DNA of 64,000 nucleotides, taken from Bacilli bacterium. GTDB lineage: Bacteria > Bacillota_I > Bacilli_A > RF39 > UBA660. The position numbers and the translations under genes were made by a program. Of the stretch, positions 24,519-31,919 are shown in pieces. The notes under the pieces are model-generated. The model was not told the DNA's origin. It saw only the letters and a list, made by a program, of their open reading frames with translations, and searched no databases. Position 1 is the first letter of the stretch; every line of letters begins with the position of its first letter. The stretch spans positions 29,625 to 93,624 of the forward strand of contig CAADYO010000004.1 of assembly GCA_900753325.1 (NCBI GenBank), read 5' to 3'.

Positions 24519-25130
24519 CTACAACAAAATAAACACTAATCCAGCTAATACTAAAATAGAAAGTATATTTAAAAACCATTCATTCTTTAGTACCTTAGAA
24601 AACTTATTGCCAATCATATCAAATATATGATATATATAAAAACCTAACGTACCACCAATAACATTTAAAATAATATCATCAATATCAAATATTCTACCTA
24701 TAATCAATTGAACAGTCTCAATCGCAACAGATGTTATTAAAGTTAGGGTAAATGTAAGTGACAACTTCTTATTATCTAAATAATAACTAACGAAAAAGCC
24801 ATACGGTAAAAACATAACCATATTACCAATAACATTTTTAAAGAACAAACGACTGCCCATATTATAACGCATTATTTCTTTAAAAGGAATAAAATTATTA
24901 CTAGACCAGGTTGTATCATCTTGAAATGTTACCACTTGGAACAAACACATAATATAAATTAAGAATGATAAACTAAGTAATTCCTTATATATAACAAACT
25001 TTTCATGATTCTTTATAAGATAACTAACTCGTAATGAAACAATCACAACACACGAAATAAGTACCATAGGCCAAGTAATATCAATAACTCCCTGTAAAGT
25101 ATTAGTAATTGGTCCCAACATTAACATCAC
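24519..25130 (-). CDS. VanZ-like family membrane protein
   Basis: 203 residues with five or six membrane helices. Family signatures: NVIGNMVMFLPYGFF (about 106-120), ETVQLIIGRIFDIDDIILNVIGGTLG (about 143-168). VanZ gives low-level teicoplanin resistance in enterococci; chromosomal relatives have no clear role. The start (GTG 25130 or ATG 25127) overlaps the TGA of yqfD. It replaces phoH and pgpH of the Bacillus order. Confidence 0.85.
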   Translation of the reverse strand: MMLMLGPITNTLQGVIDITWPMVLISCVVIVSLRVSYLIKNHEKFVIYKELLSLSFLIYIMCLFQVVTFQDDTTWSSNNFIPFKEIMRYNMGSRLFFKNVIGNMVMFLPYGFFVSYYLDNKKLSLTFTLTLITSVAIETVQLIIGRIFDIDDIILNVIGGTLGFYIYHIFDMIGNKFSKVLKNEWFLNILSILVLAGLVFILL

Positions 25131-26287
25131 TCTCCCTGTATATTATTAATATCTATCTCAGGATACTCCAAATAATCAGTAATATCTTCTTTTACTTTAA
25201 AAAACACTTCTACTATTATTTTACTCTTTTTTTCATACTTTTTCAAAACTTTTTTCCCGACTATCTCACTATCCTCTCCAATCTTACTAATAAGCTTTTT
25301 ACTAGCTAAAGAGGTTGCATCATCTAAAACATTATCAAGTGTATAATCCTTACTTTTAATTTTAGTTTCTAAATAACTAGAAAAGTTAACACTAATTGGA
25401 AGTAAAGTCTCACCAATCAAATTAATAGACTTTTTCTGATAAGTTTTAAAATTCGAAAATATTGTAAATTCCTTATCTAAAAATTGTAATTCCAATTGTC
25501 TCTTAACTCGTCCAGTAACATTCTCCTCTCTATATTTTTTAGGCATCTCTAATAATACCTTATACCATACTTCTCCAAACACTCTTCCTGTTGCACATTT
25601 TTGTCCAACAATCAATTCTTTATTATGAATAACACCAGATACTATAATATCTCCCTTTTTAACATAATCAAGTTTTTTCTTAACGATTTCCCCTTCTGTT
25701 GCCTCTATTTCTAGTATCATAGCATCCTTCTTCGCCACTATATTTCTTCTCTCACAAACCTCACGATCCTTATTTTTCTTTCTCTGTTCCACTTTAACAA
25801 CATACTTAACACCAACATCATCAATCTCTAACCATTCAATATCATTAGTCTCTTTTTCTAATATCTTACTAACTATTTTTTCTTTTTCCGAATAACTAAC
25901 TTTAAAATTATATCTTCTAATTCCATACTCTTTTAAATCATTAAAGACTAATTCTCTAATATACGGATTACTATGAACAACTTCCACTTCAAAAATAATC
26001 TTACTTAAAAATATATTTAAAAGTATTCCAAAAACAACACATATAAAAAACACTAAGTATTTATTAAATAAATATTTAATTTTTGCTTTTCCATACCTAT
26101 CAATAATTTCAAAACTATAACTAGTCTTAAACTTTTCTATTAAACTAAGTCCATCTTCATCAACAACTACATAAAGTCTATCTTTAGCTTTTTCCATCTC
26201 ATAAATATTAACTCTATTTCTAATTAATTTCTTAATAAAATAATCCGGATTTCTTCCCTTTATAATTAATCTATATTTATTTATCAT
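25127..26287 (-). CDS. yqfD: Sporulation protein YqfD
   Basis: About 386 residues: a small N-terminal domain (to about residue 85), one membrane helix (about 90-108, FFICVVFGILLNIFL) and an extracytoplasmic region with IEWLEIDDVGVKYVVKVEQRKK and KKDAMILEIEATEGEIVKKKLDYVKKGDIIVSG, typical of YqfD, a mother-cell sporulation protein similar to the SpoIVFA/Stage IV group. ATG 26287 has GAGGAG just upstream and lies inside the end of yqfC. Expected to be under sigma-E through the yqfC promoter. Confidence 0.9.
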   Translation of the reverse strand: MINKYRLIIKGRNPDYFIKKLIRNRVNIYEMEKAKDRLYVVVDEDGLSLIEKFKTSYSFEIIDRYGKAKIKYLFNKYLVFFICVVFGILLNIFLSKIIFEVEVVHSNPYIRELVFNDLKEYGIRRYNFKVSYSEKEKIVSKILEKETNDIEWLEIDDVGVKYVVKVEQRKKNKDREVCERRNIVAKKDAMILEIEATEGEIVKKKLDYVKKGDIIVSGVIHNKELIVGQKCATGRVFGEVWYKVLLEMPKKYREENVTGRVKRQLELQFLDKEFTIFSNFKTYQKKSINLIGETLLPISVNFSSYLETKIKSKDYTLDNVLDDATSLASKKLISKIGEDSEIVGKKVLKKYEKKSKIIVEVFFKVKEDITDYLEYPEIDINNIQGE

Positions 26288-26519
26288 ATAACTCCTCAAT
26301 CGTAAATATTTGTCCTGTAATTAATACTTCTTTATCGAGTAATTTATTAAGTATTAATCCTTCTCCTTTTATTACAATCAAATTAGTCCCTGAATTAACC
26401 GAAATTCTTTTATTATTAAGAGTTAAAATTTCTTCGTAATTAGTAATATAAACTCTATCATTAAAAAGTATAAGTCTAAATTCATCATCTTTTATATATG
26501 TCCTAATTTTATCAAACAT
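26277..26519 (-). CDS. yqfC: Sporulation protein YqfC
   Basis: 80 residues. Matches YqfC (YabP/YqfC family): short beta-rich protein with EEILTLNNKRISVNSGTNLIVIKGEGLIL, in which each strand resembles YabP. Always linked to yqfD in spore formers. GGTGA precedes the ATG. A sigma-E-type promoter lies upstream. Confidence 0.9.
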   Translation of the reverse strand: MFDKIRTYIKDDEFRLILFNDRVYITNYEEILTLNNKRISVNSGTNLIVIKGEGLILNKLLDKEVLITGQIFTIEELYDK

Positions 26520-26534
26520 AAAATCACCTATAAA

Positions 26535-26563
26535 AGTATATGAATTCTTATAAGATAATATAA
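26535..26563 (-). promoter_or_regulatory. Sigma-E type promoter of yqfC-yqfD
   Basis: Minus strand TTATATT (26557-26563), 14-base spacer, CATATACT (26535-26542), close to the sigma-E pattern TCATATT-N13/14-CATACAAT. Confidence 0.6.
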
Positions 26564-26589
26564 AAAAGAAATACCAACATAGTATTTCT
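26562..26589 (-). terminator. Intrinsic terminator of yqeY
   Basis: Minus strand GAAATAC / GTATTTC stem with 7-base loop and T6; the hairpin begins within the yqeY stop codon. Confidence 0.85.
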
Positions 26590-27025
26590 AGCTTAATTTA
26601 TTTTTAATTATTTCACTAACTGTTTTCATATCGGCTTTGCCTTTTAGTCTTGCTGTTGCTTCTTTCATTACTTTTCCCATATCCTTTTGACTTTCTGGCT
26701 TAACTAAGGCAAATATTTCATCAATTGTCTTTTCTACTTCTTCTAAACTCAATTGTTCAGGTAAGTACTTCATTAAGATATCAATCTCTTTTTGTGTCTC
26801 TTCTACTAAATCATTACGCATACCTTTTTGAAATTCTACAATAGAGTCTTTTCTCATTTTTATTTGTTTATTAACAACATCAATCAATAATTCATCATTA
26901 ATTTCTCTTTTTTTATCAATATGTTCTTGATCCATTGCAGCTTTAACCATTCTAATAACTGTTAAACGCTTCTTATCTTTATTCTTCATTGCCTCAATCA
27001 TATCAGCTTTTAATTTTTCTACCAT
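26588..27025 (-). CDS. yqeY: YqeY / GatB-tail domain protein
   Basis: 145 residues, the usual size. KADMIEAMKNKDKKRLTVIRMVKAAM at the start, EIDILMKYLPEQLSLEE in the middle and the C-terminal DMGKVMKEATARLKGKADMKTVSEIIKNKL match YqeY, a helical domain also found at the end of GatB that binds tRNA. Downstream of rpsU as in Bacillus. Confidence 0.93.
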   Translation of the reverse strand: MVEKLKADMIEAMKNKDKKRLTVIRMVKAAMDQEHIDKKREINDELLIDVVNKQIKMRKDSIVEFQKGMRNDLVEETQKEIDILMKYLPEQLSLEEVEKTIDEIFALVKPESQKDMGKVMKEATARLKGKADMKTVSEIIKNKLS

Positions 27026-27061
27026 TATCTCATCTCCTTAACTAATTATATCATAAAAGAG

Positions 27062-27090
27062 AAAAAAATAGAGATTAATAATCTCTATTG
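27062..27090 (-). terminator. Intrinsic terminator of rpsU
   Basis: Almost perfect palindrome (ATAGAGATTA / TAATCTCTAT, 10-bp arms) followed by T7; contains the rpsU stop codon. Confidence 0.85.
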
Positions 27091-27278
27091 TTAGCACGAT
27101 TTCTCTTTTGAGAATTTTTAATTCCTTCTTTTTTAGCAGCTCTTCTTCTAACACCTGGTTTATCATAAGCTTCTCTTTTTCTACATTCTGAAGGGACACC
27201 ATCTCTTGCCACTTTTTGTTTGAACTTTCTTAGAGCTTGGTCCAAATTACCTCTAACAGTTACTTTAGTTGCCATCAT
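27075..27278 (-). CDS. rpsU: 30S ribosomal protein S21
   Basis: 66-67 residues. TKVTVRGNLDQALRKFKQKV, RDGVPSECRKREAYDKPGVRRR are diagnostic S21. Two ATG codons in a row follow GGGAGGG; the second is equally likely the start. First gene of the rpsU-yqeY-yqfC-yqfD block, with its own consensus promoter. Confidence 0.96.
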   Translation of the reverse strand: MMATKVTVRGNLDQALRKFKQKVARDGVPSECRKREAYDKPGVRRRAAKKEGIKNSQKRNRANNRDY

Positions 27279-27308
27279 TATCCCTCCCTTCGTTTTTAAC
27301 TACAATGA

Positions 27309-27337
27309 ATTATAACAAAACTTTCCTTAGTTTTCAA
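27309..27337 (-). promoter_or_regulatory. Sigma-A promoter of rpsU
   Basis: Minus strand TTGAAA (27332-27337), 17-base spacer, TATAAT (27309-27314). Confidence 0.8.
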
Positions 27338-27354
27338 CATCTTTTTAGTTTTTT

Positions 27355-27498
27355 TTAACAAAAAAGCCCAAAATTCAACAAATATCGCCAATTTGACCCA
27401 ATATCAAGTCCTAAATCATATATAAATTTCATAATAAAATATATAGCTGGTAAAGAAAAAAATACTATTAAACAATAAAAAACTATTCTAAAGGACAT
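27355..27498 (-). CDS. Small hydrophobic protein, candidate bacteriocin immunity
   Basis: 47 residues, not noticed unless small frames are read. It begins MSFRIVFYCLIVFFSLPAI: a short basic start and one membrane helix of about 20 residues, then a polar segment (KFIYDLGLDIGSNWRY) and a hydrophobic end. The ATG lies within the end of the second prepeptide gene (16-base overlap, +1 frame) with only a weak GTGAG upstream. Small membrane proteins next to class II bacteriocin genes commonly give immunity; that role is inferred from position and size. It could also be untranslated. Confidence 0.45.
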   Translation of the reverse strand: MSFRIVFYCLIVFFSLPAIYFIMKFIYDLGLDIGSNWRYLLNFGLFC

Positions 27499-27653
27499 AA
27501 ATTATTCTCACTAATTCGCCTAATTGAGGAACCAACTCCCTTACCGGCATCACGCAGCATTTCAATTATTTTTCCAAATGCACTAACAACACTTCCCGCA
27601 ACAGTTGCCCCTCCATATATACATCTTAAATTTAAATCACTTTCTTTTTCCAT
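27483..27653 (-). CDS. Bacteriocin-like prepeptide 2 (double-glycine leader)
   Basis: 56 residues. Leader MEKESDLNLRCIYGG ends in Gly-Gly; cleavage would release a 41-residue core starting ATVAGSVVSAFGKIIEMLRD, amphipathic and cationic in its second half (GKGVGSSIRRI), ending NNLCPLE. The core has a GxxxG motif in GKGVG, a feature of two-peptide bacteriocins. The leader is less canonical than in peptide 1. The ATG overlaps the stop of peptide 1 (TAATG), with GGAGG about 7 bases upstream. It should be exported by the adjacent C39 transporter. Confidence 0.75.
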   Translation of the reverse strand: MEKESDLNLRCIYGGATVAGSVVSAFGKIIEMLRDAGKGVGSSIRRISENNLCPLE

Positions 27654-27790
27654 TAATTACACCTCCCTGGATTTGTAAAGCCTTCTATAACTCCCGAAAT
27701 AAAAATAATTAAAGCCGCTATTGCTACTATTCCAAGAACAGATATTCCTCCTGTAATCTTTTCTAATTCATAATTATTAATTACTTCCAT
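27653..27790 (-). CDS. Bacteriocin prepeptide 1 (double-glycine leader)
   Basis: 45 residues. The leader MEVINNYELEKITGG fits the class II pattern L-x-x-(E)L-x-x-I-x-G-G exactly. The 30-residue core begins ISVLGIVAIAALIIFISG: a hydrophobic helix, followed by a GxxxG (SGVIEGF) and a polar tail FTNPGRCN with one cysteine. Such 'G(F/Y)xxPxxC' tails occur in lactobin/cerein-type peptides. The ATG overlaps the stop of the accessory gene (TAATG) with GGAGAGG upstream. Expected to be cleaved by the C39 domain of the exporter in the same operon. Confidence 0.85.
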   Translation of the reverse strand: MEVINNYELEKITGGISVLGIVAIAALIIFISGVIEGFTNPGRCN

Positions 27791-28197
27791 TACACCTCTC
27801 CTTTCCAAATAACATTAAATATTTTCCATAAATTAATCTTTTTATCAAGAAATGTTAACGTCACAAAATCATTTTCTATACCATCTACCTTAACTTCAAT
27901 AAGAACTAAACTATATTTAGTATTATTTTGTCTAAGTATATCTCTAGATACCTCAACAATAGAAAACTTAGTCTTTTTATCATTTATATAAACACTATTA
28001 TTCTGATATAAAATATTAATATGTTTAGTATCAATCATCACTTCAACTATATTTTTCTTTCTAATTCTTCCACTTAATACTTGATAATTATTTATTCTTT
28101 TAAATGCAGTATAAAAACAAATCATAAGTAAAAACATACAAAAGAAAATAATACCAACTATAATAAAACTATTCTTCTCATAATTCAAAGACTTCAT
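27790..28197 (-). CDS. One-pass accessory protein of bacteriocin export (mini-HlyD-like)
   Basis: 135 residues: short cytoplasmic start, one membrane helix (about 12-32) and an extracytoplasmic beta-rich domain of about 95 residues. HlyD/MesE-type export accessory proteins have the same topology but add a long coiled coil between halves; here only a beta-barrel-sized part (SGRIRKKNIVEVMIDTKHI, NSVYINDKKTKFSIVEVS, YSLVLIEVKV) remains. No motif proves the relation. It overlaps the end of the C39 exporter by 20 bases and its stop overlaps the start of prepeptide 1. Confidence 0.55.
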   Translation of the reverse strand: MKSLNYEKNSFIIVGIIFFCMFLLMICFYTAFKRINNYQVLSGRIRKKNIVEVMIDTKHINILYQNNSVYINDKKTKFSIVEVSRDILRQNNTKYSLVLIEVKVDGIENDFVTLTFLDKKINLWKIFNVIWKGEV

Positions 28198-30259
28198 GTA
28201 TTTGACTATTCTCCAATTTCAAAACTCTATTAAACAACTTATAAAAATTATTACGATGGCTTATCACAATTACAGTCTTATCTTCTAAATACTTAAGTAC
28301 ATCATTAAGTATTTCTTCAGTTTTATTTAGATCAATCTGACTAAATGCTTCATCAAAAATATAAATATCACTTTTTCTAATTAATGCCCTAGCTAAAATA
28401 ACTCTTTGTCTTTCGCCAGTACTAAGATTAAAACCATCTTCCTCAATCACTTTCCGATATTTAAGTCCATCATCTTTAACTATTTCATCAACCTTAGTAA
28501 TTTTAACTATTTTTTCAAAATTCTCCTTCAAAACATTTCCATTTAAAACAATATTATTATAAAAAGTATCCGTAAACAAAGTATCACTATTGCCAACATA
28601 AGTAATATTATTCCTTAAATTATCCAAATGATAATGATTAATATCAATATTATTAATAGATATAAAACCAAAAGGTACTTCAATATACTTCATAAGCATT
28701 TTAACAAGTGTACTTTTACCTGTTCCAGACTCTCCTACCAGTAAAACTTTATCCTTATACTTAATAGAAAAATTAATATCTTTAAATAAACATTTTAAAG
28801 AAACATTATAATTCAAATTCTTAAAAATAATATCACCAGTAAGCCTATATAACGAATAAGAGTATCCCCCATTAAAATTTTCTCTTCTAATCATAAACAA
28901 ATCTTCAACTCGCTCAATTGCCAATCTATATTCATGATATAAACCTTCTACATTGAGTAAATTATTAAAAGAAAATAAAAAGTAATTAAAAATATTTTGA
29001 TATATAAACAATTCTCCTAAAGACATTTTATTTTTAATAACCAAGTAACCACCTACTCCAAAAATAACAGTCATTAAAAAATTATTAATAAAACTCTTAA
29101 AAAACAACTGCCATTCTAAAATCAAATTCATACTATAATTTTTCTCTAAAAACTTTTGATACTTAATCTTAAAAATATCACTAAATCTTTTTTCTAAATG
29201 ACTACCTTTAATCGTTTCAATATTAGTAATAGCCTCTATTAAATATGAATCAACTCGATCATTATAACTATTTACAATCTTTAATTTTCTAATTTTAAGT
29301 TTATTGAATAAAATCTGCATACCAAATGAAAACAAACATATAAAGATAATGAAAATAAAAAGCTTTTTATTTAAATAAAACATAATAAAGCCAAATATAA
29401 AAGTACCAAGAAAATCAGATATCACAAAACAACAAATTTGTCCTAGAAATTTTTTAATTGTATTTAAATCTTTTAATCTTGAAATAACTTCACCAGTTGT
29501 TCTATTTTTAAAATATAAATACGGAAGCAAGAGAATTTGCTTAAACGTTACAAAGGTCATATTAAAATCGAGTGTACTAAGAATTTTCATTAATAAAATA
29601 TTTCTAAGAAAATTACTAAATTCTTTAAAGAAATATAGAATAATCAAATAAATACTTAAAAAAACAAGAACTCCACTTAATTTATAATTAATAGAAAATT
29701 CTAATATATATTTTAAGTGAAAAGCTGTTAAAATTTGAAAAAGAAAATAACAAAGAGAAAGAAACATAACTAACCAAATTAAAATTTTCTTACTTTTTAT
29801 AAAATCCAAGACTGTTTTTTTAATTATCTTCATCTTATTAAAAATAGGCAAAGCTTTAATTGGTTTTAAAAATATAAAGTTCATACTAGACATTAATCTA
29901 AATTCACCAACTGTTAAACTTCTCCTTCCTTTAGCCGGATCCATTACTAAAACTTTATTATTATCTAAATCAATATCATATATGACAACAAAATGTTTAT
30001 AACTTTTATTAACAACAAGATGTGCAAGACAAGGTAAGTTATTTTTTTCAATTTTTGACAAGTCTCCTTTCATCCCTGTCGCTTCAAAACCAATCTTTCT
30101 AGCTCCCTCTATTAAATTATAAGCTGATACGCCAGATCTATCTGTATTTGTAATTTGTCTTAAAACCTCTTTAGATATATCTCCTCCATAATATCTAATA
30201 ACTGATAATAAACAACAAATACCACAATCCTTTATACCATCCTGAAGAACAATCTTCAT
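28178..30259 (-). CDS. Bacteriocin-processing ABC exporter with C39 peptidase
   Basis: 693 residues in three parts. Residues 1-130: C39 peptidase with catalytic C12 (QDGIKDCGICC), H89 (YKHFVVIYD) and D107 (VMDPAKG). About 150-420: ABC transmembrane domain. About 480-693: nucleotide-binding domain with Walker A GESGTGKST, signature LSTGERQR, Walker B IYIFDEAF and switch ISHR. It cuts double-glycine leaders and exports the core peptides. The ATG at 30259 has AGGAGG 15 bases upstream, a rather long spacing. First gene of the operon after a structured leader. Confidence 0.92.
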   Translation of the reverse strand: MKIVLQDGIKDCGICCLLSVIRYYGGDISKEVLRQITNTDRSGVSAYNLIEGARKIGFEATGMKGDLSKIEKNNLPCLAHLVVNKSYKHFVVIYDIDLDNNKVLVMDPAKGRRSLTVGEFRLMSSMNFIFLKPIKALPIFNKMKIIKKTVLDFIKSKKILIWLVMFLSLCYFLFQILTAFHLKYILEFSINYKLSGVLVFLSIYLIILYFFKEFSNFLRNILLMKILSTLDFNMTFVTFKQILLLPYLYFKNRTTGEVISRLKDLNTIKKFLGQICCFVISDFLGTFIFGFIMFYLNKKLFIFIIFICLFSFGMQILFNKLKIRKLKIVNSYNDRVDSYLIEAITNIETIKGSHLEKRFSDIFKIKYQKFLEKNYSMNLILEWQLFFKSFINNFLMTVIFGVGGYLVIKNKMSLGELFIYQNIFNYFLFSFNNLLNVEGLYHEYRLAIERVEDLFMIRRENFNGGYSYSLYRLTGDIIFKNLNYNVSLKCLFKDINFSIKYKDKVLLVGESGTGKSTLVKMLMKYIEVPFGFISINNIDINHYHLDNLRNNITYVGNSDTLFTDTFYNNIVLNGNVLKENFEKIVKITKVDEIVKDDGLKYRKVIEEDGFNLSTGERQRVILARALIRKSDIYIFDEAFSQIDLNKTEEILNDVLKYLEDKTVIVISHRNNFYKLFNRVLKLENSQIHEVFEL

Positions 30260-30314
30260 AACGCTTTTCTCTCACCTCCTATATATATCTTTCGAAATAA
30301 ATTAAAAAATTCCA

Positions 30315-30431
30315 CAAAAAAAGAAACAATTTCTTGTTTCTTTAAAATTTGTAGGAAGAATTAGTCGCGTAATACTAAAAGAAATTATTTTAACATGAGA
30401 AAACAAATATTAAGTTAAAATACCTTCCTAC
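30315..30431 (-). ncRNA. Structured leader RNA of the bacteriocin operon
   Basis: Predicted transcript start near 30431. Stem P1: GTAGGAAG (complement of 30424-30431) with CTTCCTAC (complement of 30351-30358). Inside it are P2 TATTTTAAC/GTTAAAATA (30386-30394 with 30414-30422) and P3 (30361-30365 with 30374-30378, loop AUUACGCG), making a three-way junction. It is followed by an intrinsic terminator (arms 30321-30329 and 30334-30342, then T7). The layout is that of a riboswitch-like attenuator or a small RNA. I do not recognise the class. Confidence 0.55.
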
Positions 30432-30437
30432 ACCATA

Positions 30438-30466
30438 ATGATAACATACTTTTTAACTGTAAACAA
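30438..30466 (-). promoter_or_regulatory. Sigma-A promoter of the bacteriocin leader
   Basis: Minus strand TTGTTT (30461-30466), 17-base spacer, TATCAT (30438-30443). Moderate match. Confidence 0.6.
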
Positions 30467-30512
30467 GTACTTTACTATAAAGAGTGAAGAATGAAAAACA
30501 AATTTCTTATAA

Positions 30513-30540
30513 CAAAAAAAGAACTTTTGACAAGCTCTTT
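30513..30540 (-). terminator. Intrinsic terminator of tRNA-Arg
   Basis: Minus strand AAAGAGCTT / AAGTTCTTT (9 bp, one G-U) and T7, just past the tRNA 3' end. Confidence 0.75.
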
Positions 30541-30549
30541 AAATTCGTA

Positions 30550-30626
30550 TGGTGTCTGCGAGGCGACTCGAACGCCTGACCGATCGCTTAGAAGGCGATT
30601 GCTCTATCCAGCTGAGCTACGCAGAC
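30550..30626 (-). tRNA. tRNA-Arg (TCT)
   Basis: Complete cloverleaf on the minus strand with acceptor GTCTGCG/CGCAGAC, encoded CCA at 30550-30552 and anticodon loop CTTCTAA, giving anticodon TCT (AGA codons). It has its own promoter and terminator. Confidence 0.97.
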
Positions 30627-30647
30627 ATATATCAACTGACAAATAGA

Positions 30648-30676
30648 ATTATACAATAAAAGCCCTATTCTTGCAA
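30648..30676 (-). promoter_or_regulatory. Sigma-A promoter of tRNA-Arg
   Basis: Minus strand TTGCAA (30671-30676), 17-base spacer, TATAAT (30648-30653). Overlaps the gerM terminator. Confidence 0.75.
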
Positions 30677-30688
30677 GAGCTTTTTTTA
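30656..30688 (-). terminator. Probable terminator of gerM
   Basis: AAAAGCTC / GGGCTTTT stem on the minus strand with a short T run; loop contains the tRNA-Arg -35 element. Confidence 0.55.
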
Positions 30689-30702
30689 AATTTATATAAA
30701 AG

Positions 30703-31647
30703 TTACTTTTCATCTTTATCAATATGACTAACAATCTCACCGTTAACTTCAAAACTAACCATCGAAACATTATAATTATCAAAAACAGAATATGCCAAAC
30801 TATAAAGCACTTCTTCTAAAACCTTATCATTACCGTCAAATAAATAATCATTAAAATTTAAAGACATAATATTATTATCTTCACTATAATCTAAAAGTTC
30901 CACATTACTATTTAAAAAACTCATCAAATTACTCTCATAAATATAACTAGAAGCCAACTCCTCAACAATGATTTTAATCTTATCACGTTCATCATTAACA
31001 TACTTGGTAACCGGAACATAATACAAATCGTTATTAATATTTTCCAAATAATATATAACAACTTTATTAATATTATTAAAAGATGTAATATCATAACTCT
31101 TATTAATGCCAATACTTTTATCAATAATTAGTGGAATTACTTCTTTAGAATTAGGATAACTGGATAAAGGACTACCTTCAACTAAAATACTAACTCCTTC
31201 AAAGTCACCCAACTCCATTATACTATAAACAATTGCTGTTACCATAGCCTTTTCTAAAGTCTCATCAACCTTAAGAATTTCTTTTGAAAAGTCAACTGTA
31301 ACAAGCTTATTACCAACCATCACATTATTAACAACGGTGCCCTTAGGAATAAGTTTAGACAAACCATCAGGAAAACTATTAGAACTTCCTTCAGTTAAAT
31401 TAGCAAGTAATTTATTAATTTTTTCTTCTGTTGTATTCCCATCTAACAAAACCTTAGTCTGTACGAGCAAACCCTTATCATTAAGCAAATAAATTGTATT
31501 AGTCTTAAGTCCCACTACATCTTCTATTTCTAAATTAGTTCTTAATACATTATCAGTACCTTGATTTGTAATAGTAAAAACAGTAAGTAATATAAATAAA
31601 GTTAAGGTAGTCATAAATATTTTTCTTAAAGCCTTAGTTCTAAGCAC
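30703..31647 (-). CDS. gerM: GerM-like sporulation/germination protein
   Basis: About 314 residues with an N-terminal membrane anchor (about 10-30) and two GerMN domains (about 50-175 and 190-310). Each shows the TLEKAMVTAIVYSIMELGDFEGVSILVEG type pattern. GerM is a peptidoglycan-associated mother-cell protein that works with SpoIIQ-SpoIIIAH and in germination. The gene follows gerE, as in Bacillus. I choose GTG 31647 (AGGTGAT upstream) over GTG 31656. A CATATAAT sequence (complement of 31661-31668) could be a sigma-E -10, but its -35 is poor. Confidence 0.88.
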   Translation of the reverse strand: MLRTKALRKIFMTTLTLFILLTVFTITNQGTDNVLRTNLEIEDVVGLKTNTIYLLNDKGLLVQTKVLLDGNTTEEKINKLLANLTEGSSNSFPDGLSKLIPKGTVVNNVMVGNKLVTVDFSKEILKVDETLEKAMVTAIVYSIMELGDFEGVSILVEGSPLSSYPNSKEVIPLIIDKSIGINKSYDITSFNNINKVVIYYLENINNDLYYVPVTKYVNDERDKIKIIVEELASSYIYESNLMSFLNSNVELLDYSEDNNIMSLNFNDYLFDGNDKVLEEVLYSLAYSVFDNYNVSMVSFEVNGEIVSHIDKDEK

Positions 31648-31671
31648 AAATATCACCTAACAAATTATATG

Positions 31672-31694
31672 AAAAAACGTGCTATTTTAGCACG
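31672..31694 (-). terminator. Intrinsic terminator of gerE
   Basis: CGTGCTA / TAGCACG stem with 3-base loop and T6 on the minus strand. Confidence 0.85.
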
Positions 31695-31695
31695 A

Positions 31696-31902
31696 TTATA
31701 ATGATAATTCTTTAAGTTTTAATAATTCTACTACTGCACCTGCTCTACCATTTACACCAAGTTTTTGCATTACATTAGAAATATGATTTCTAACAGTTTT
31801 TTCACTTATACCAAGTTCTCTAGCTATTTCTTTTGTACTCTTATTTACTATTAAAAGCTCAAAGACAGATTTCTCTCTAGCTGTTAAAATTGTATTAGCC
31901 AT
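31696..31902 (-). CDS. gerE: Spore coat transcription factor GerE
   Basis: About 68 residues consisting only of a LuxR/FixJ-type helix-turn-helix: LTAREKSVFELLIVNKSTKEIARELGISEKTVRNHISNVMQKLGV. The absence of a receiver domain and the size (Bacillus GerE is 74 residues) identify GerE, which acts late in the mother cell together with sigma-K on coat genes. ATG 31902 has AGGTGA 7 bases upstream. Between spoIIIAH and gerM, with a sigma-K-like promoter. Confidence 0.9.
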   Translation of the reverse strand: MANTILTAREKSVFELLIVNKSTKEIARELGISEKTVRNHISNVMQKLGVNGRAGAVVELLKLKELSL

Positions 31903-31919
31903 TTTCACTTCACCTAAAA

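Noticed and set aside
27279..27360. AAAACT / AGTTTT inverted repeat as terminator of the bacteriocin operon
   Set aside because: The stem is weak, lacks a proper T run and coincides with the consensus promoter of rpsU. The end of the bacteriocin transcript therefore remains unclear.
27279..30549. Possible recent mobile island around the bacteriocin genes
   Set aside because: No integrase, transposase, flanking direct repeats or insertion into the nearby tRNA gene could be seen, and base composition looks like that of its neighbours.
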